A DNA stretch of 64,000 nt, from NCBI GenBank assembly GCA_002344355.1, contig DDTN01000045.1, positions 1 to 64,000 of the forward strand, written 5' to 3'. Below are positions 24,996-36,188 of the stretch, one piece after another. Both the position numbers and the translations under genes were made by a program. Numbering within the stretch: the stretch's first letter is position 1; each line of letters starts with the position of its first letter. The DNA comes from Proteobacteria bacterium UBA2363. GTDB taxonomy: Bacteria > Pseudomonadota > Gammaproteobacteria > Xanthomonadales > UBA2363. The notes under the pieces were generated by a model. The model was not told where the DNA came from. It searched no databases and saw only the letters and a program-made list of their open reading frames with translations.

Positions 24996-25913
24996 GTGAA
25001 CAGCGCCCACGCCCGCTCCCTCTTCGCGCAGTACCTGGAGCTGACCAAGCCGAAGGTGGTGGCCCTGCTCGTGTTCACCGCCGTGGTCGGCATGCTGCTG
25101 GCGGTGCCCGGCCTGCCGCCCTGGCAGCCGGTGCTGTTCGGCACCCTGGGCATCGGCCTGGCCGCCGCTTCCGCGGCCGCCATCAACCACCTGCTCGACC
25201 GCCGCATCGACGCGGTGATGGCGCGCACCGCGCACCGGCCGCTGCCGACCGGCGGCCTGGACGCGCGCCAGGTCCTGCTGTTCGCGATCGCCCTCGGCGC
25301 GCTGGCGATGGCGATCCTGGTGCTGCTGGTCAACCTGCTGACCGCGGTGCTGACCTTCGCCTCGCTGATCGGCTACGCCATCGTCTACACCGTGTACCTC
25401 AAGCGGGCGACGCCGCAGAACATCGTGATCGGCGGCGCCGCCGGCGCCGCGCCGCCGGTGCTGGGCTGGACCGCGGTCACCGGCGAACTGCACGCGCACG
25501 CCCTGCTGCTGTTCCTGATCGTGTTCGTGTGGACGCCGCCGCACTTCTGGGCGCTGGCGCTGTACCGGCGCGAGGACTACGCGCGCGCCGACATCCCGAT
25601 GCTGCCGGTGATCTACGGCGAGGCCTTCACCCGCTGGCACGTGCTGTTCTACACGGTGCTGCTGGTGCTGGTCACCGTGCTGCCCTGGCTCACCGGCATG
25701 AGCGGCCTGTTCTACCTGGGCGGCGCCCTGGTGCTCGGCGCCGGCTTCCTCTACTACGCGGTGCGCCTGCTCGACCCGCCGGACGAGCAGTTCGCCATGC
25801 ACACCTTCGGCTACTCGATCATCTACCTGATGGCGCTGTTCGCCTTCCTGCTGATCGACCACTACCTGGTGCCGCCCGGCAACGAGCTGGTCTGGCGCTT
25901 CACCCCGACCTGA
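24996..25913 (+). CDS. ctaB: Protoheme IX farnesyltransferase (heme O synthase)
   Basis: 305 residues from GTG 24996, with nine hydrophobic helices. The prenyl-diphosphate Mg site of the UbiA superfamily is present as NHLLDRRIDAVMARTAHRPLPTG, and the second Asp-rich loop includes ALYRREDYARADIPMLPV. It attaches farnesyl to protoheme to make heme O, the substrate of CtaA encoded just upstream. Confidence 0.96.
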   Translation: MNSAHARSLFAQYLELTKPKVVALLVFTAVVGMLLAVPGLPPWQPVLFGTLGIGLAAASAAAINHLLDRRIDAVMARTAHRPLPTGGLDARQVLLFAIALGALAMAILVLLVNLLTAVLTFASLIGYAIVYTVYLKRATPQNIVIGGAAGAAPPVLGWTAVTGELHAHALLLFLIVFVWTPPHFWALALYRREDYARADIPMLPVIYGEAFTRWHVLFYTVLLVLVTVLPWLTGMSGLFYLGGALVLGAGFLYYAVRLLDPPDEQFAMHTFGYSIIYLMALFAFLLIDHYLVPPGNELVWRFTPT

Positions 25914-25922
25914 GCCGCCGAC

Positions 25923-26465
25923 ATGGATCCGAACCGCTTCCGCCTGTACGACGCCGTCGGCCTGGAACCGGTGATCCGGGCGATGGCCGGCCAGGCCCTG
26001 GGCCTGCTCGACGAGCGGCCCGTGGTCCTGGTCGGCGTGCTGCGCCGGGGCGCGCCGCTGGCCGACCGCCTGGCCGCGGCCCTGCGCGCCCTGCGCCCCG
26101 GACTCGAACTGCGCCGCATGGACCTGAAGGTCAAGCGCTACGGCGACGACCTCGCGCTGCTGCACCCGGAGACCCGCCTTGAGGCCGACCCCGGCGAGGC
26201 GACGGCCAGCTACCAGGGCCAGCGCATGATCGTCGTCGACGACGTCCTGTACCAGGGCTGGTCGGCGTTCCGGGTGCTGGAATTCCTGCGCGGCCAGGGC
26301 GCCGACGCCATCCACCTGGCGGTCCTGGTCGACCGCTGCTGCACGCGGCTGCCGGTGCGCGCCGACATCGTCGGCCTGCGCCTGCAGATCGCGCCGGGCG
26401 ACGTCATCGAATGCAACGTGCCGCCCTACGAGGACGCGTTCGCGGTCGACCTGCTGCGGCTCTAG
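25923..26465 (+). CDS. Type I phosphoribosyltransferase (PyrR/hypoxanthine-type fold)
   Basis: 180 residues, starting 9 bp after ctaB. The PRPP-binding loop reads MIVVDDVLYQGWSAFRVLEFL (~104-122), where family members have VDDVLYTGRT. The N-terminal half has VLVGVLRRGAPLADRLA and LKVKRYGDD. The motif and length resemble PyrR uracil phosphoribosyltransferases, but the YQGWS variation could reduce catalysis. No upstream pyrimidine attenuator is apparent. Its place behind the oxidase operon is probably incidental. Confidence 0.82.
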   Translation: MDPNRFRLYDAVGLEPVIRAMAGQALGLLDERPVVLVGVLRRGAPLADRLAAALRALRPGLELRRMDLKVKRYGDDLALLHPETRLEADPGEATASYQGQRMIVVDDVLYQGWSAFRVLEFLRGQGADAIHLAVLVDRCCTRLPVRADIVGLRLQIAPGDVIECNVPPYEDAFAVDLLRL

Positions 26466-26672
26466 CGCAGGGGCGCGGTCCGCCGGTCAGGGTCATTCCC
26501 GAAGCCGTCGGGCCGGCGCGGGTCCGGGCCGCTGCCCGCGGGAGCGCGAGGGCGGGGGGCCGCCTCGCCGGAACGCAGCGCGAGTCTCCCCGGCCGGCGG
26601 CGCCAGCGCGCCCGATCGACGCTCCCGCCGGGGCGGTGGCCAGCGCCATCGCGGCTTCGGGCCGGCAGCGGC

Positions 26673-27626
26673 CTACTGGAATCCCGAGCGGAGCAGCCGG
26701 TCCAGGATCAGGTCGAGATCGTCCAGGGTGGCGCGGTCCAGCGGAGTGATGTCGTAGCGGTTGCCGCGGAAGAACACCACGCCGTTCATCAGCTCGTCGA
26801 GCAGGCTGGCGCCCTGCAGGCGGAGGCGGTCCAGCGCGCTGCCCGGGGGCGGCGCCGACAGGCTGAGCATCCTGCAGGCCGGCTGCGGGGCGGGCCGGCC
26901 GTCCCGCCACTGCACCTGCGGCACCGGTTGCCGTGCCGGTGCCGGCAGGCCGGCCACCGGGTTGCCCCAGTGCTTGTTGTTGCCCGTGGTCAGGTCCGGG
27001 GCGCCGCCCCAGCGCCGGACGGCGCGGGGACCGGTGAACAGGGTCGGCGCGCCCGGCTGCATCCAGCGGTCGAAGGTGCTCCAGAAGGTCGGCGGCGGCA
27101 CCCCGGTCTGCAGGTCGGCCCAGCCGTTGTAGCCGATCACGTGGCCGATCTCGTGCAGGGCCACGCTCATGGCGTCGGTACGGTCGGCCGGCACCGGCGC
27201 GATGCGCGCCACCGGGTCGGGATCGAACCACAGTTCGTTGCGCAGGTAGGCCAGTCCGAAGATGACGAAGCCGTCCGGCTCGCCGGCGTTGGGGTCGATG
27301 CCGGTGCGCAGCTCGCTGGCGACGCCCTGCTCGAAGGTGTTTCGACCGTTGATGACGCCGACGAAGCTGCTGGTGACGCTGGACCCGTTGGCGGTCGGCA
27401 CGCTGGCCACGCGCACCTCGATCTCGATCGAACGCGGCGCGGTCACCCCCATCGCCGCCGCCCAGCGCCGTCCGGCTTCCTGGAGATGGCTGGTGACCTG
27501 GGCGCGCTCGGGTGCGGTCAGCACGCTCGCGCTGGCGTCGAACGACACGTTCCAGACGACCTGGGCGTGGCCGCAGGGGGCGAGGGCCAGGCCCAGCAGG
27601 GCCAGCGGGATCCGGATGCCGGGCAT
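26673..27626 (-). CDS. Secreted zinc metalloprotease-like protein
   Basis: 317 residues from ATG 27626 with AGGAGA 7 nt upstream. A signal peptide (~1-21, ending GHA) precedes a domain rich in beta-forming segments. The zinc signature is ALHEIGHVIGYNG with H158, E159 and H162. Before it, DGFVIFGLAYLRNELWF resembles the secreted metallopeptidase domain found in exported proteins of soil bacteria. The C-terminal ~60 residues (LMNGVVFFRGNRYDITPLDRATLDDLDL) look like an autolysin-type or cell-surface segment. Substrate unknown. A 207-bp gap without evident features separates its stop from the facing phosphoribosyltransferase. Confidence 0.75.
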   Translation of the reverse strand: MPGIRIPLALLGLALAPCGHAQVVWNVSFDASASVLTAPERAQVTSHLQEAGRRWAAAMGVTAPRSIEIEVRVASVPTANGSSVTSSFVGVINGRNTFEQGVASELRTGIDPNAGEPDGFVIFGLAYLRNELWFDPDPVARIAPVPADRTDAMSVALHEIGHVIGYNGWADLQTGVPPPTFWSTFDRWMQPGAPTLFTGPRAVRRWGGAPDLTTGNNKHWGNPVAGLPAPARQPVPQVQWRDGRPAPQPACRMLSLSAPPPGSALDRLRLQGASLLDELMNGVVFFRGNRYDITPLDRATLDDLDLILDRLLRSGFQ

Positions 27627-29339
27627 GGGCGTTCTCCTCGGGGGGCTAGCTGTTGATGACGGAAAACCAGGCCCCGATGTGCCATGGCAACGCCGGGCAC
27701 GATCTTCCGTGACGTAGGCCATGCCCTCCGATCGTCCTGCCGTGCCGCGCCTCCGGCTCCCCCGCCTGCCGGCCTGGCGCAGCCGTCTGCCGGCCTTCGT
27801 GCGCGAGGCCGCCAACCGCTGGTTGCGTCGGGACTGGCGGGGCGCGCTCGACCAGCCGGGGCCGGGCGCCGGGCCCTCGGGCCCCTGGCTCGTGCAGGGC
27901 TGGGTGGTACCGCCCGGCCGCATCGGCGCGGTTGGGGTCCGCTTGACGGTGCGCGCGCTGGCCGCCGACGGTCGGTTGCTCGCCCAGCGCGAACTCCCGC
28001 TGTCCGAGGCGTGGATGCCGCGCCCCGATGTCGCGCGGCTGATGGGCGATGCGCGGACCGCGCGCTGCGGATTCGCGCTGTGGCTGGCAGGCCCGCGCCG
28101 CGGCCCTGCAGCCCGGCTGGAGGTGCAGGCCCGGGTCGGTGAGTCCGGGGCGCCGGGCTGGCGTGGCGCGGTCGACCTGGTCGGCGGAGGCGATCCGCCG
28201 GGCGATCCGGTGGCCGGCTTCGAGGAGTCCCGGCTCGACCTGGTCGGCTTCCATGGCGGCGGTTTCGGCCTGGGCAGGGCGGTCGACGGCACCGCACAAA
28301 TGCTGTCCGCCGTCGGCTGGCGCGTCCAGCGGCAGCCGGCCGATGCGCCGCCCCGGAGCGCCGCGGCCGGCGTGGTGGTGGCCCAGATCAATCCCGACGT
28401 CCTGCCGGCCTGGCTGGCGGTGGCCGGCGACCGGGCCTGGCCGCCGCGTCGGATCGCCTACGTGACCTGGGAACTGCCGGTGCTGCCGCCCGGCTGGATC
28501 CAGGCCCTGTCGGCCTGGGCCACCGAGCTGTGGGCGCCCAGCCGGTTCGTGGCCGAGGCCCTGCGTTCCGCCGGCGCCGTCCTGTCCCGCCTGCCCCTGC
28601 ACATCGTCCCGCACGCGTTGCCCGGTCCCGACGTGGACCCCGACGGCGGCGCCCGCTGGACCTGGCCGGAGCGCGCACGCCACCCCGGGCCGCGTCTGCT
28701 GTGCCTGTTCGACCACGACAGCGACGCCGGCCGCAAGGGCGTGCTGGACAGCATCGCCCTGGCGCGCGCACTGGCCCGGGCCCGGCCGCGGTCGCGGCCC
28801 CTGCTGGTGGTCAAGCGCCAGGGCGCCGCGCGCCACCCGGCCGCGGCCGGGCAGGTCGCCGAGGCCCTGCACCGGGCCGCGGCCGACCTCGACGCGTGCC
28901 TGCTCGACGGCCGCTGGCCGGGGCCGGCCCTGGCCGGCCTGGTCGCCGGCTGCGACGTGCTGCTGTCGATGCATCGCTCCGAGGGCTTCGGCCTGGTGCT
29001 GGCCGAGGCCATCGTCGCCGGCCGGTCGGTGCTGGCCGGCGGCGGCGGCGGGTCCGGCGAGCTGCTGGCCATGGCCGGCCTGGAACCGGTGCCGGGGCGG
29101 CCCGAAGCGGTCGCCAGGCGCCCGGCGGCGCTGGCCGGACCCTACCTGCCCGGACCGGGCGCGCTGTGGGATCGCCCGGATCGCCGGATCGCGACGCGTC
29201 GCCTGCTGGACCTGGTCGACCGGCCCGAGACGGCGCGGGCGCACGCCCTGGCGGCAGCGGCGCGGCTGCGCGCTCGCCTGTGCCCGTGGGCGCTGGCCCG
29301 GGCGCTGCCCGCCGAACTGCGGCCGCCCGGTCGCGCGGC

Positions 29340-31304
<1,965 letters not shown>

Positions 31305-31330
31305 GCGGTCTCCGGGGTGCGATCGGGGCC

Positions 31331-31336
31331 AGTCTA
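31331..31336 (-). promoter_or_regulatory. -10 box (TAGACT) for the S9 peptidase gene
   Basis: Minus-strand TAGACT 26 nt before ATG 31304; GGAGA lies between as a ribosome-binding site, so this is a normally led message. Confidence 0.45.
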
Positions 31337-31436
31337 CCCGGCGGCTCCCGACGCCCCTCTGGGGCTTCGCGGTGGAACGCCGCTGCCGCGCGGCGCGCGG
31401 ACCGGCCAGGCCGCGCCGCGCAGCCGGCGCCGTCGT

Positions 31437-31907
31437 CTACCAGGCGCCGGCGGTGAGGGCGGCGCCGAACACGCGCTCGGCGACGCCGGCCTCGACCCGC
31501 ACGTAGATGCGCAGCTCGCGCTCGAAGACGATCGCCTCGGCCAGCCCGAAACTGGCGCGGCTGCTGCCTGACAGTTCCGGGTGGTAGGTGACCCCGACGC
31601 CACTGTTGACCTGGCCGGCCAGGCGGGCCGGCCCGGCGCCCAGGCCGGTGAGCCAGAGCACGCGACCGTCGACCTCGACATAGGCCGCCAGCTGCGCGGC
31701 GTCGACGCCCATCGCGGTGACCTCGGCGGCCAGGAAGGCGGCGGGGCCAGGGACGCGCGCGATCGTCCAGGTGCCGGGCCCGGCGCCGACGTGCAGCGCC
31801 TGGTGGCGGGCGACCTTGCCGACCTGGGCCGGCGCGGTGCCGGGGAAGCCCAGGAGCGTCAACACGGTCAGCAGGGTGAGGCAGGCGGCAAGGCGGGTGC
31901 GCGACAC
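31437..31907 (-). CDS. Small exported protein of unknown function
   Basis: 156 residues from GTG 31907, which has GGAG 7 nt upstream; an ATG at 31943 would add 12 residues. A signal peptide spans ~1-27 (LAACLTLLTVLTLLGFPGTAPAQ). The mature part is beta-rich (TWTIARVPGPAAFLAAEVTAMGVDAAQLAAYVEVDGRVLWLTG) with no Cys pairs or catalytic motif. The gene is downstream of dnaG on the same strand with a 137-bp gap. I do not recognise the family. Confidence 0.65.
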   Translation of the reverse strand: MSRTRLAACLTLLTVLTLLGFPGTAPAQVGKVARHQALHVGAGPGTWTIARVPGPAAFLAAEVTAMGVDAAQLAAYVEVDGRVLWLTGLGAGPARLAGQVNSGVGVTYHPELSGSSRASFGLAEAIVFERELRIYVRVEAGVAERVFGAALTAGAW

Positions 31908-32044
31908 GGGGCGTCTCCATTCAGGCAGGTACCCCGGAAACATCGCGTAGGCGCGAAAGCGAACATCCGGCCGGCGGCGACCCCGTCCGGGCCCTCCCGG
32001 CCGCCCCGGGGCGGCCGGGCGCACCTGCTGCGGGTGCTGCGCCC

Positions 32045-33775
32045 TCAACCGGCCATGGCGCGCGCGTGCTTGCGCTGCAGCAGGGCGCGCAGGGCCTGCT
32101 TGCCGGCCTCGTCGAGCTCGCCCTCGGCCAGCTGCGCCTGCAAGCCCGCCAGCTGCTGCTCGTCGGCCCGGGCGCTGAGCCGGTCGATGGCGCCGGTGAG
32201 GTCGCTGCGCCAGCTTTCGAGATCGCCCGGCAGGTCGAGCATCGCCAGCTGCGCCAGCGCCTCGCGCCCCGGGTGGTCGTGGAAATGCTCCAGCACGCTG
32301 GCGGTATGGGCATCCGGCACGGCCCGGCACAGGTCGAGCAGTTCGATGAGCAGGGCGATCCCCGGCAGGTCCAGCGCCGCGAACGGCCAGGGCGGCTCGA
32401 CCGCGCGCGCCAGCGCCGGCTGCTGGAGCAGCAAGGCGATGGCGTGCCGGACCAGGCTGCGCCGCGGCGCCGGCAGACGCCGCCGCGCCGGCGCCGGCGC
32501 CGCCGCCGGCGCCGGGGCGCGCAGGCTGCCGGTGCGGTCCTTCAGCTCGGCCAGCATCAGGTCGCGGAACACGCCATCGGGCAGCTGCGCGAGCAGGGGC
32601 CGGGCCCGCTCGGCCAGCCGGGACTTGCCGTCCAGGCTGGCCAGGTTGAGGTCCCGGGACAGTTCCTGGAAGAAGAACTCCGACAGCGGCACCGCCGAGG
32701 CCAGCCGCGCCTCCAGGCCGGCGCTGCCCTCGCTGCGCACCAGCGAGTCCGGATCCTCGCCCTCGGGCAGGAACGCGAAGCCGGCCTGGCGGCCATCGGT
32801 CAGACGGGGCAGCGCCGACTCCAGCGCCCGCCACGCCGCCTGCCGGCCGGCGCGGTCGCCGTCGAAGCAGAAGCACACCTCCGGCGCGTTGCGGAACAGC
32901 AGCTCGGCATGCTCGCGGGTGGTCGCCGTGCCCAGGGTCGCGACCGCCTGGCTGAGGCCGTGCTGGTGCAGGGCGATCACGTCCATGTAGCCCTCGACGA
33001 CCACCAGCCGCCCCAGCCGCGATCCCGCCTGGCGCGCCTGCCACAGGCCGAACAGTTCGCGGCCCTTGTGGAACAGGGGCGTCTCCGGCGAGTTCATGTA
33101 CTTGGGGCCGTCGCCGGCCTCCAGCACGCGGCCGCCGAACGCGATCGGCCGGCCGCGACGGTCGAGGATCGGGAACATCACGCGGTCGCGGAAGCGGTCG
33201 TAGCTGCCGTTGCGGCCGCCCTCGATGAGCAGGCCCTGGCGCAGCAGTTCCGCCTGGCGATCGGGGGTCGCGCCGAGCGCCTTGCGCAGGCCGTCCCAGT
33301 CGGCCGGTGCGTAGCCCAGGCGGAAGCGCTGGCGCAGCTCGTCGCTGACGCCGCGACGCTCGAAGTAGGCACACGCTCCCGGGTTGCCCGCCAGCGCCGC
33401 CTCGAACCAGGCGGTCGCCGCCTCGAGCAGGGCATAGGCCTGGCCGCCCTCGTCCCGGCGGGGCGCGCTGCCGCCCTCGTAGGGGACGGCGAGGCCGACC
33501 CGGCGGGCCAGCTCCTCGACCGCGTCGACGAACTCCAGGCGGTCGTACTCCATCAGGAAGCGGATCGCGCTGCCATGCGCGCCGCAGCCGAAGCAGTGGT
33601 AGAACTGCTTGGCCGGGCTGACCGTGAAGCTGGGCGAGCGCTCGTCGTGGAACGGACAGCGCGCCTGCCAGTCGCGCCCGGCCTTGCGCAGCGGCACGCG
33701 CTGCTCGATCACCTCGACGATGTCGACGCGGGCGAGCAGGTCGTCGATGAACTGGGAGGGGATGCGGCCGGCCAT
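32045..33775 (-). CDS. dnaG: DNA primase
   Basis: 576 residues from ATG 33775 (MAGRIPSQFIDDLLARVDIVEVI is the family start). The zinc-binding domain has C40, H43, C61 and C64. The RNA-polymerase domain contains YDRFRDRVMFPILDRRGRPIAFGGRVL, and the TOPRIM part carries VVVEGYMDVIALHQHGL and CFCFDGDRAGRQAAW with its acidic cluster. The C-terminal helicase-binding region follows an Ala/Pro-rich linker. It makes RNA primers for replication. rpsU and rpoD, its usual operon neighbours, are not adjacent here. A minus-strand GACAAT lies 9 nt before the ATG and could be its -10 box. Confidence 0.97.
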   Translation of the reverse strand: MAGRIPSQFIDDLLARVDIVEVIEQRVPLRKAGRDWQARCPFHDERSPSFTVSPAKQFYHCFGCGAHGSAIRFLMEYDRLEFVDAVEELARRVGLAVPYEGGSAPRRDEGGQAYALLEAATAWFEAALAGNPGACAYFERRGVSDELRQRFRLGYAPADWDGLRKALGATPDRQAELLRQGLLIEGGRNGSYDRFRDRVMFPILDRRGRPIAFGGRVLEAGDGPKYMNSPETPLFHKGRELFGLWQARQAGSRLGRLVVVEGYMDVIALHQHGLSQAVATLGTATTREHAELLFRNAPEVCFCFDGDRAGRQAAWRALESALPRLTDGRQAGFAFLPEGEDPDSLVRSEGSAGLEARLASAVPLSEFFFQELSRDLNLASLDGKSRLAERARPLLAQLPDGVFRDLMLAELKDRTGSLRAPAPAAAPAPARRRLPAPRRSLVRHAIALLLQQPALARAVEPPWPFAALDLPGIALLIELLDLCRAVPDAHTASVLEHFHDHPGREALAQLAMLDLPGDLESWRSDLTGAIDRLSARADEQQLAGLQAQLAEGELDEAGKQALRALLQRKHARAMAG

Positions 33776-33939
33776 GGCCCGGGGATTGTCCCACGCCCGG
33801 CCGGCAGCCACCGGCGGCGTCCGGCGTCGCTGTCACGGAATCTGGACACCGCGTCGACGCCCGCCGTGCCAGGGTCGGGCTTCCGCACCCTGGCGCCGTC
33901 GCCCGCCCGGCGGCCGGCGTCGCTGCCTGGAGTCCGCCG

Positions 33940-35619
33940 ATGTCCCGCCTGCCGATCCGCCCCGTCCCCCTCGCCGGCCTGCTCGCGCTGGCCACCGGGT
34001 CCGCCCTGGCCGCCGACATCCGCGTCCCGGCCGACGCCCCGTCGATCCAGGCGGCGATCGACCAGGCGCAGGCCGGCGACCGCGTCCTGGTCGACCCCGG
34101 CACCTGGTCCGGCCCGGTCGACTTCCTGGGCAAGGACATCGTCGTCGAGGCGGTCGCCGGGCCCGATGCCACCGTGATCGACGGCGGCGGTTCGACCGGC
34201 TTCGTGGTCCGCTTCGCCAGCGGCGAGAGCCGGGCCGCGACCCTGCGCGGCTTCACCGTGACCGGCGGATTCGGCCAGGGCGGCTCGAACGGCGCGGGGC
34301 CCGGCGGCGGCATCCGCATCGAAGGCGCGGCGCCGACCCTCGAGGGCAACGTCCTCGCCGGCAACGCCGGCGTGCTGGGCGGCGGCCTGAGCGTGGTCGA
34401 TGGCGCGCCGCGCCTGGTCGACAACCGCTTCGTGGGCAACCAGGCGCTGCAGGGCGGCGGCCTGTACGTCCAGGGCGGCGCACTGGAGGCGGTCGGCAAC
34501 CGCTTCGAGGACAACGCCGCGGTCCAGTTCGGTGGCGGCGCCGCCGTGGTCTGGGGCGCGGCGGTGGCGCTGGCGGACTCGCAGTTCGTCGGCAACACCG
34601 CCAGCAGCTTCGGCGGTGGCCTGTACGCGGGTCACGCCAGCCTGGACCTGTCCGGCAACGACTTCATCGGCAATGGCCGGGTCGAGCCCGGCGACTGGCC
34701 GGGCAGCTGGGTGGTGCTCACCGGCGGCGGTGGCGGCATCTACAGCACCGGCAGCAGCGGCCGCATCGACCGCAGCCGCCTGCTCGACAACGTCGCGGCC
34801 TTCGGCAGCGCCCTGTACGTCGCCGGCGCCGGCGACCTCGAGGTCGTCAACAGTCTGTTCGCGGGCAATGCCGCCGCCTGCGACTGCGCCACCGGCGTGG
34901 TCTACGCCAACAGCGCCAGCCCGCGGCTGGTCAACGCCACCCTGGCCGGCAACGGCGGCTTCGTCGGCGTGTTCACCACCTTCAACGCGTTTCCGGTGAT
35001 CGCCAACAGCATCCTGGCCGGCCAGGTCTCGCCGACCGCCGGCAACGGCCAGGCGCAGCTGTCCTGGTCGCTGTACCAGGGCACGCCGTTCGCTGCCGTG
35101 CTCGGGCCGGGCAACCGTGAGGGCGAGCCATTGCTCGATCCCGCGGCCGACTGGGCACCGCGGCCCGGGTCGCCGGCGATCGACGCCGGCGACAACACCG
35201 CGGTGCCCCCGGACGTGATCGCCGACCTCGCCGGCAACCCCCGCTTCCGGGACGATCCCGACACCCCCGACACCGGCAACGGCGCGGCGCCGGTGGTCGA
35301 CCTGGGCGCCTTCGAGTTCGCCCCGGACACGCTGCTGGTCACGGTCACGGCGACGCCGGGCGACCGCAAGGGCGGCTGGAACCTGCACATCGAGCTGGGC
35401 CGGTCGGCGCATCTCCAGGTCGACCTGCTGGATGCCAAGGGCAATGTGCTGCGCCGCCTCGCCGACGCCCCCCACGGGCCCGGCGTGCAGGTCGTGCACT
35501 GGGACGGCACCGGCCCCCGCGGCTCGCCGCTGCCGGCGGGAGACTACCTGGTCGAGGTCCGGGCCGGTGCCGAGTACCGGCACCTGGCGATGGCGGTCGG
35601 CGCGCCGATGCGGCGCTGA
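33940..35619 (+). CDS. Secreted right-handed beta-helix protein
   Basis: 559 residues with a signal peptide (~1-25, LLALATGSALA). From ~28 the sequence follows the parallel beta-helix plan: IRVPADAPSIQAAIDQAQAGDRVLVDPGTW, then many ~22-residue coils of the N-x-F-x-G-N type (NRFVGNQALQGGGLYV, SQFVGNTASSFGGGLYAG). A PGSPAIDAGDN segment at ~405 is the usual end of these helices. The last ~90 residues (LQVDLLDAKGNVLRRLADAPHGPGVQVVHWDGT) resemble a FlgD Ig-like domain. Family members bind or cut polysaccharides, but no lyase catalytic residues are evident. Possibly a surface adhesin or carbohydrate-binding protein. Confidence 0.8.
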   Translation: MSRLPIRPVPLAGLLALATGSALAADIRVPADAPSIQAAIDQAQAGDRVLVDPGTWSGPVDFLGKDIVVEAVAGPDATVIDGGGSTGFVVRFASGESRAATLRGFTVTGGFGQGGSNGAGPGGGIRIEGAAPTLEGNVLAGNAGVLGGGLSVVDGAPRLVDNRFVGNQALQGGGLYVQGGALEAVGNRFEDNAAVQFGGGAAVVWGAAVALADSQFVGNTASSFGGGLYAGHASLDLSGNDFIGNGRVEPGDWPGSWVVLTGGGGGIYSTGSSGRIDRSRLLDNVAAFGSALYVAGAGDLEVVNSLFAGNAAACDCATGVVYANSASPRLVNATLAGNGGFVGVFTTFNAFPVIANSILAGQVSPTAGNGQAQLSWSLYQGTPFAAVLGPGNREGEPLLDPAADWAPRPGSPAIDAGDNTAVPPDVIADLAGNPRFRDDPDTPDTGNGAAPVVDLGAFEFAPDTLLVTVTATPGDRKGGWNLHIELGRSAHLQVDLLDAKGNVLRRLADAPHGPGVQVVHWDGTGPRGSPLPAGDYLVEVRAGAEYRHLAMAVGAPMRR

Positions 35620-35627
35620 TCCGCGAC

Positions 35628-35654
35628 GGCAGGCGGCGGTCACCGCCGTCTGCC
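35628..35654. terminator. Bidirectional stem-loop between beta-helix and VOC genes
   Basis: GGCAGGCGGCGG (35628-35639) pairs with CCGCCGTCTGCC (35643-35654) across a 3-nt loop, with a single G-T mismatch in 12 bp. It fills the 40-bp gap between two facing stop codons and is the most convincing terminator-like hairpin in the window. No T-tract. Confidence 0.65.
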
Positions 35655-35659
35655 ACCGG

Positions 35660-36094
35660 TCACCGGAACAGCGCGGTGTAGCGCCGCTGCATCTCCTCCG
35701 GCGTCACCTCCTCGATGCTGTGGCCGACCAGCCAGCGGTGCCCGAAGGGATCGACCACCGCGCCACCGCGCTCGCCGTAGAAGGCGTCGGCGACCTCGCG
35801 TTCCAGGGTCGCCCCGGCCGCGAGCGCCCGGGCCACCACCGCGTCGGCGTCGTCGACGTGCAGGTGCAGGGTGACCCCGGCCCGCCCGGCGACCGCAGGC
35901 GGTTCGAGATCGAACTCCGGGAAGGGGTCGCACAGCATCAGGACCTGGCCACCGATCTCCACCTCGGCATGGCCGATCCGACCGGACGGCTCCACCAGGC
36001 GGAACTTCTCGCGGGCGCCGAAGGCCTGGGCGTAGAACGCGATGGCCCGGGCGGTGTCGGCCACGCACAGGTAGGCGTACAGTTCGATCGGCAT
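35660..36094 (-). CDS. VOC-family (glyoxalase/PhnB-like) protein
   Basis: 144 residues from ATG 36094. Two beta-alpha-beta-beta-beta units are visible: IELYAYLCVADTARAIAFYAQAFGAREKFR ... GHAEVEIGGQVLMLCD and LHLHVDDADAVVARALAAGATLEREV ... DPFGHRWLVGH. The DPFGH Trp-Leu ending is typical of PhnB-like VOC proteins, which may bind metals, drugs or small metabolites. The AraC regulator at 36189-37016 is 94 bp upstream on the same strand and may control it. Confidence 0.88.
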   Translation of the reverse strand: MPIELYAYLCVADTARAIAFYAQAFGAREKFRLVEPSGRIGHAEVEIGGQVLMLCDPFPEFDLEPPAVAGRAGVTLHLHVDDADAVVARALAAGATLEREVADAFYGERGGAVVDPFGHRWLVGHSIEEVTPEEMQRRYTALFR

Positions 36095-36188
36095 CGCGGC
36101 GGGGACTCCAGGGCAGGGGCCGTCAGTGTCCCGCGCCGGCCGCCGCCTGTCTTGAACGAAGTTGACCGTGGCCCTGCCGGGCACCGGG

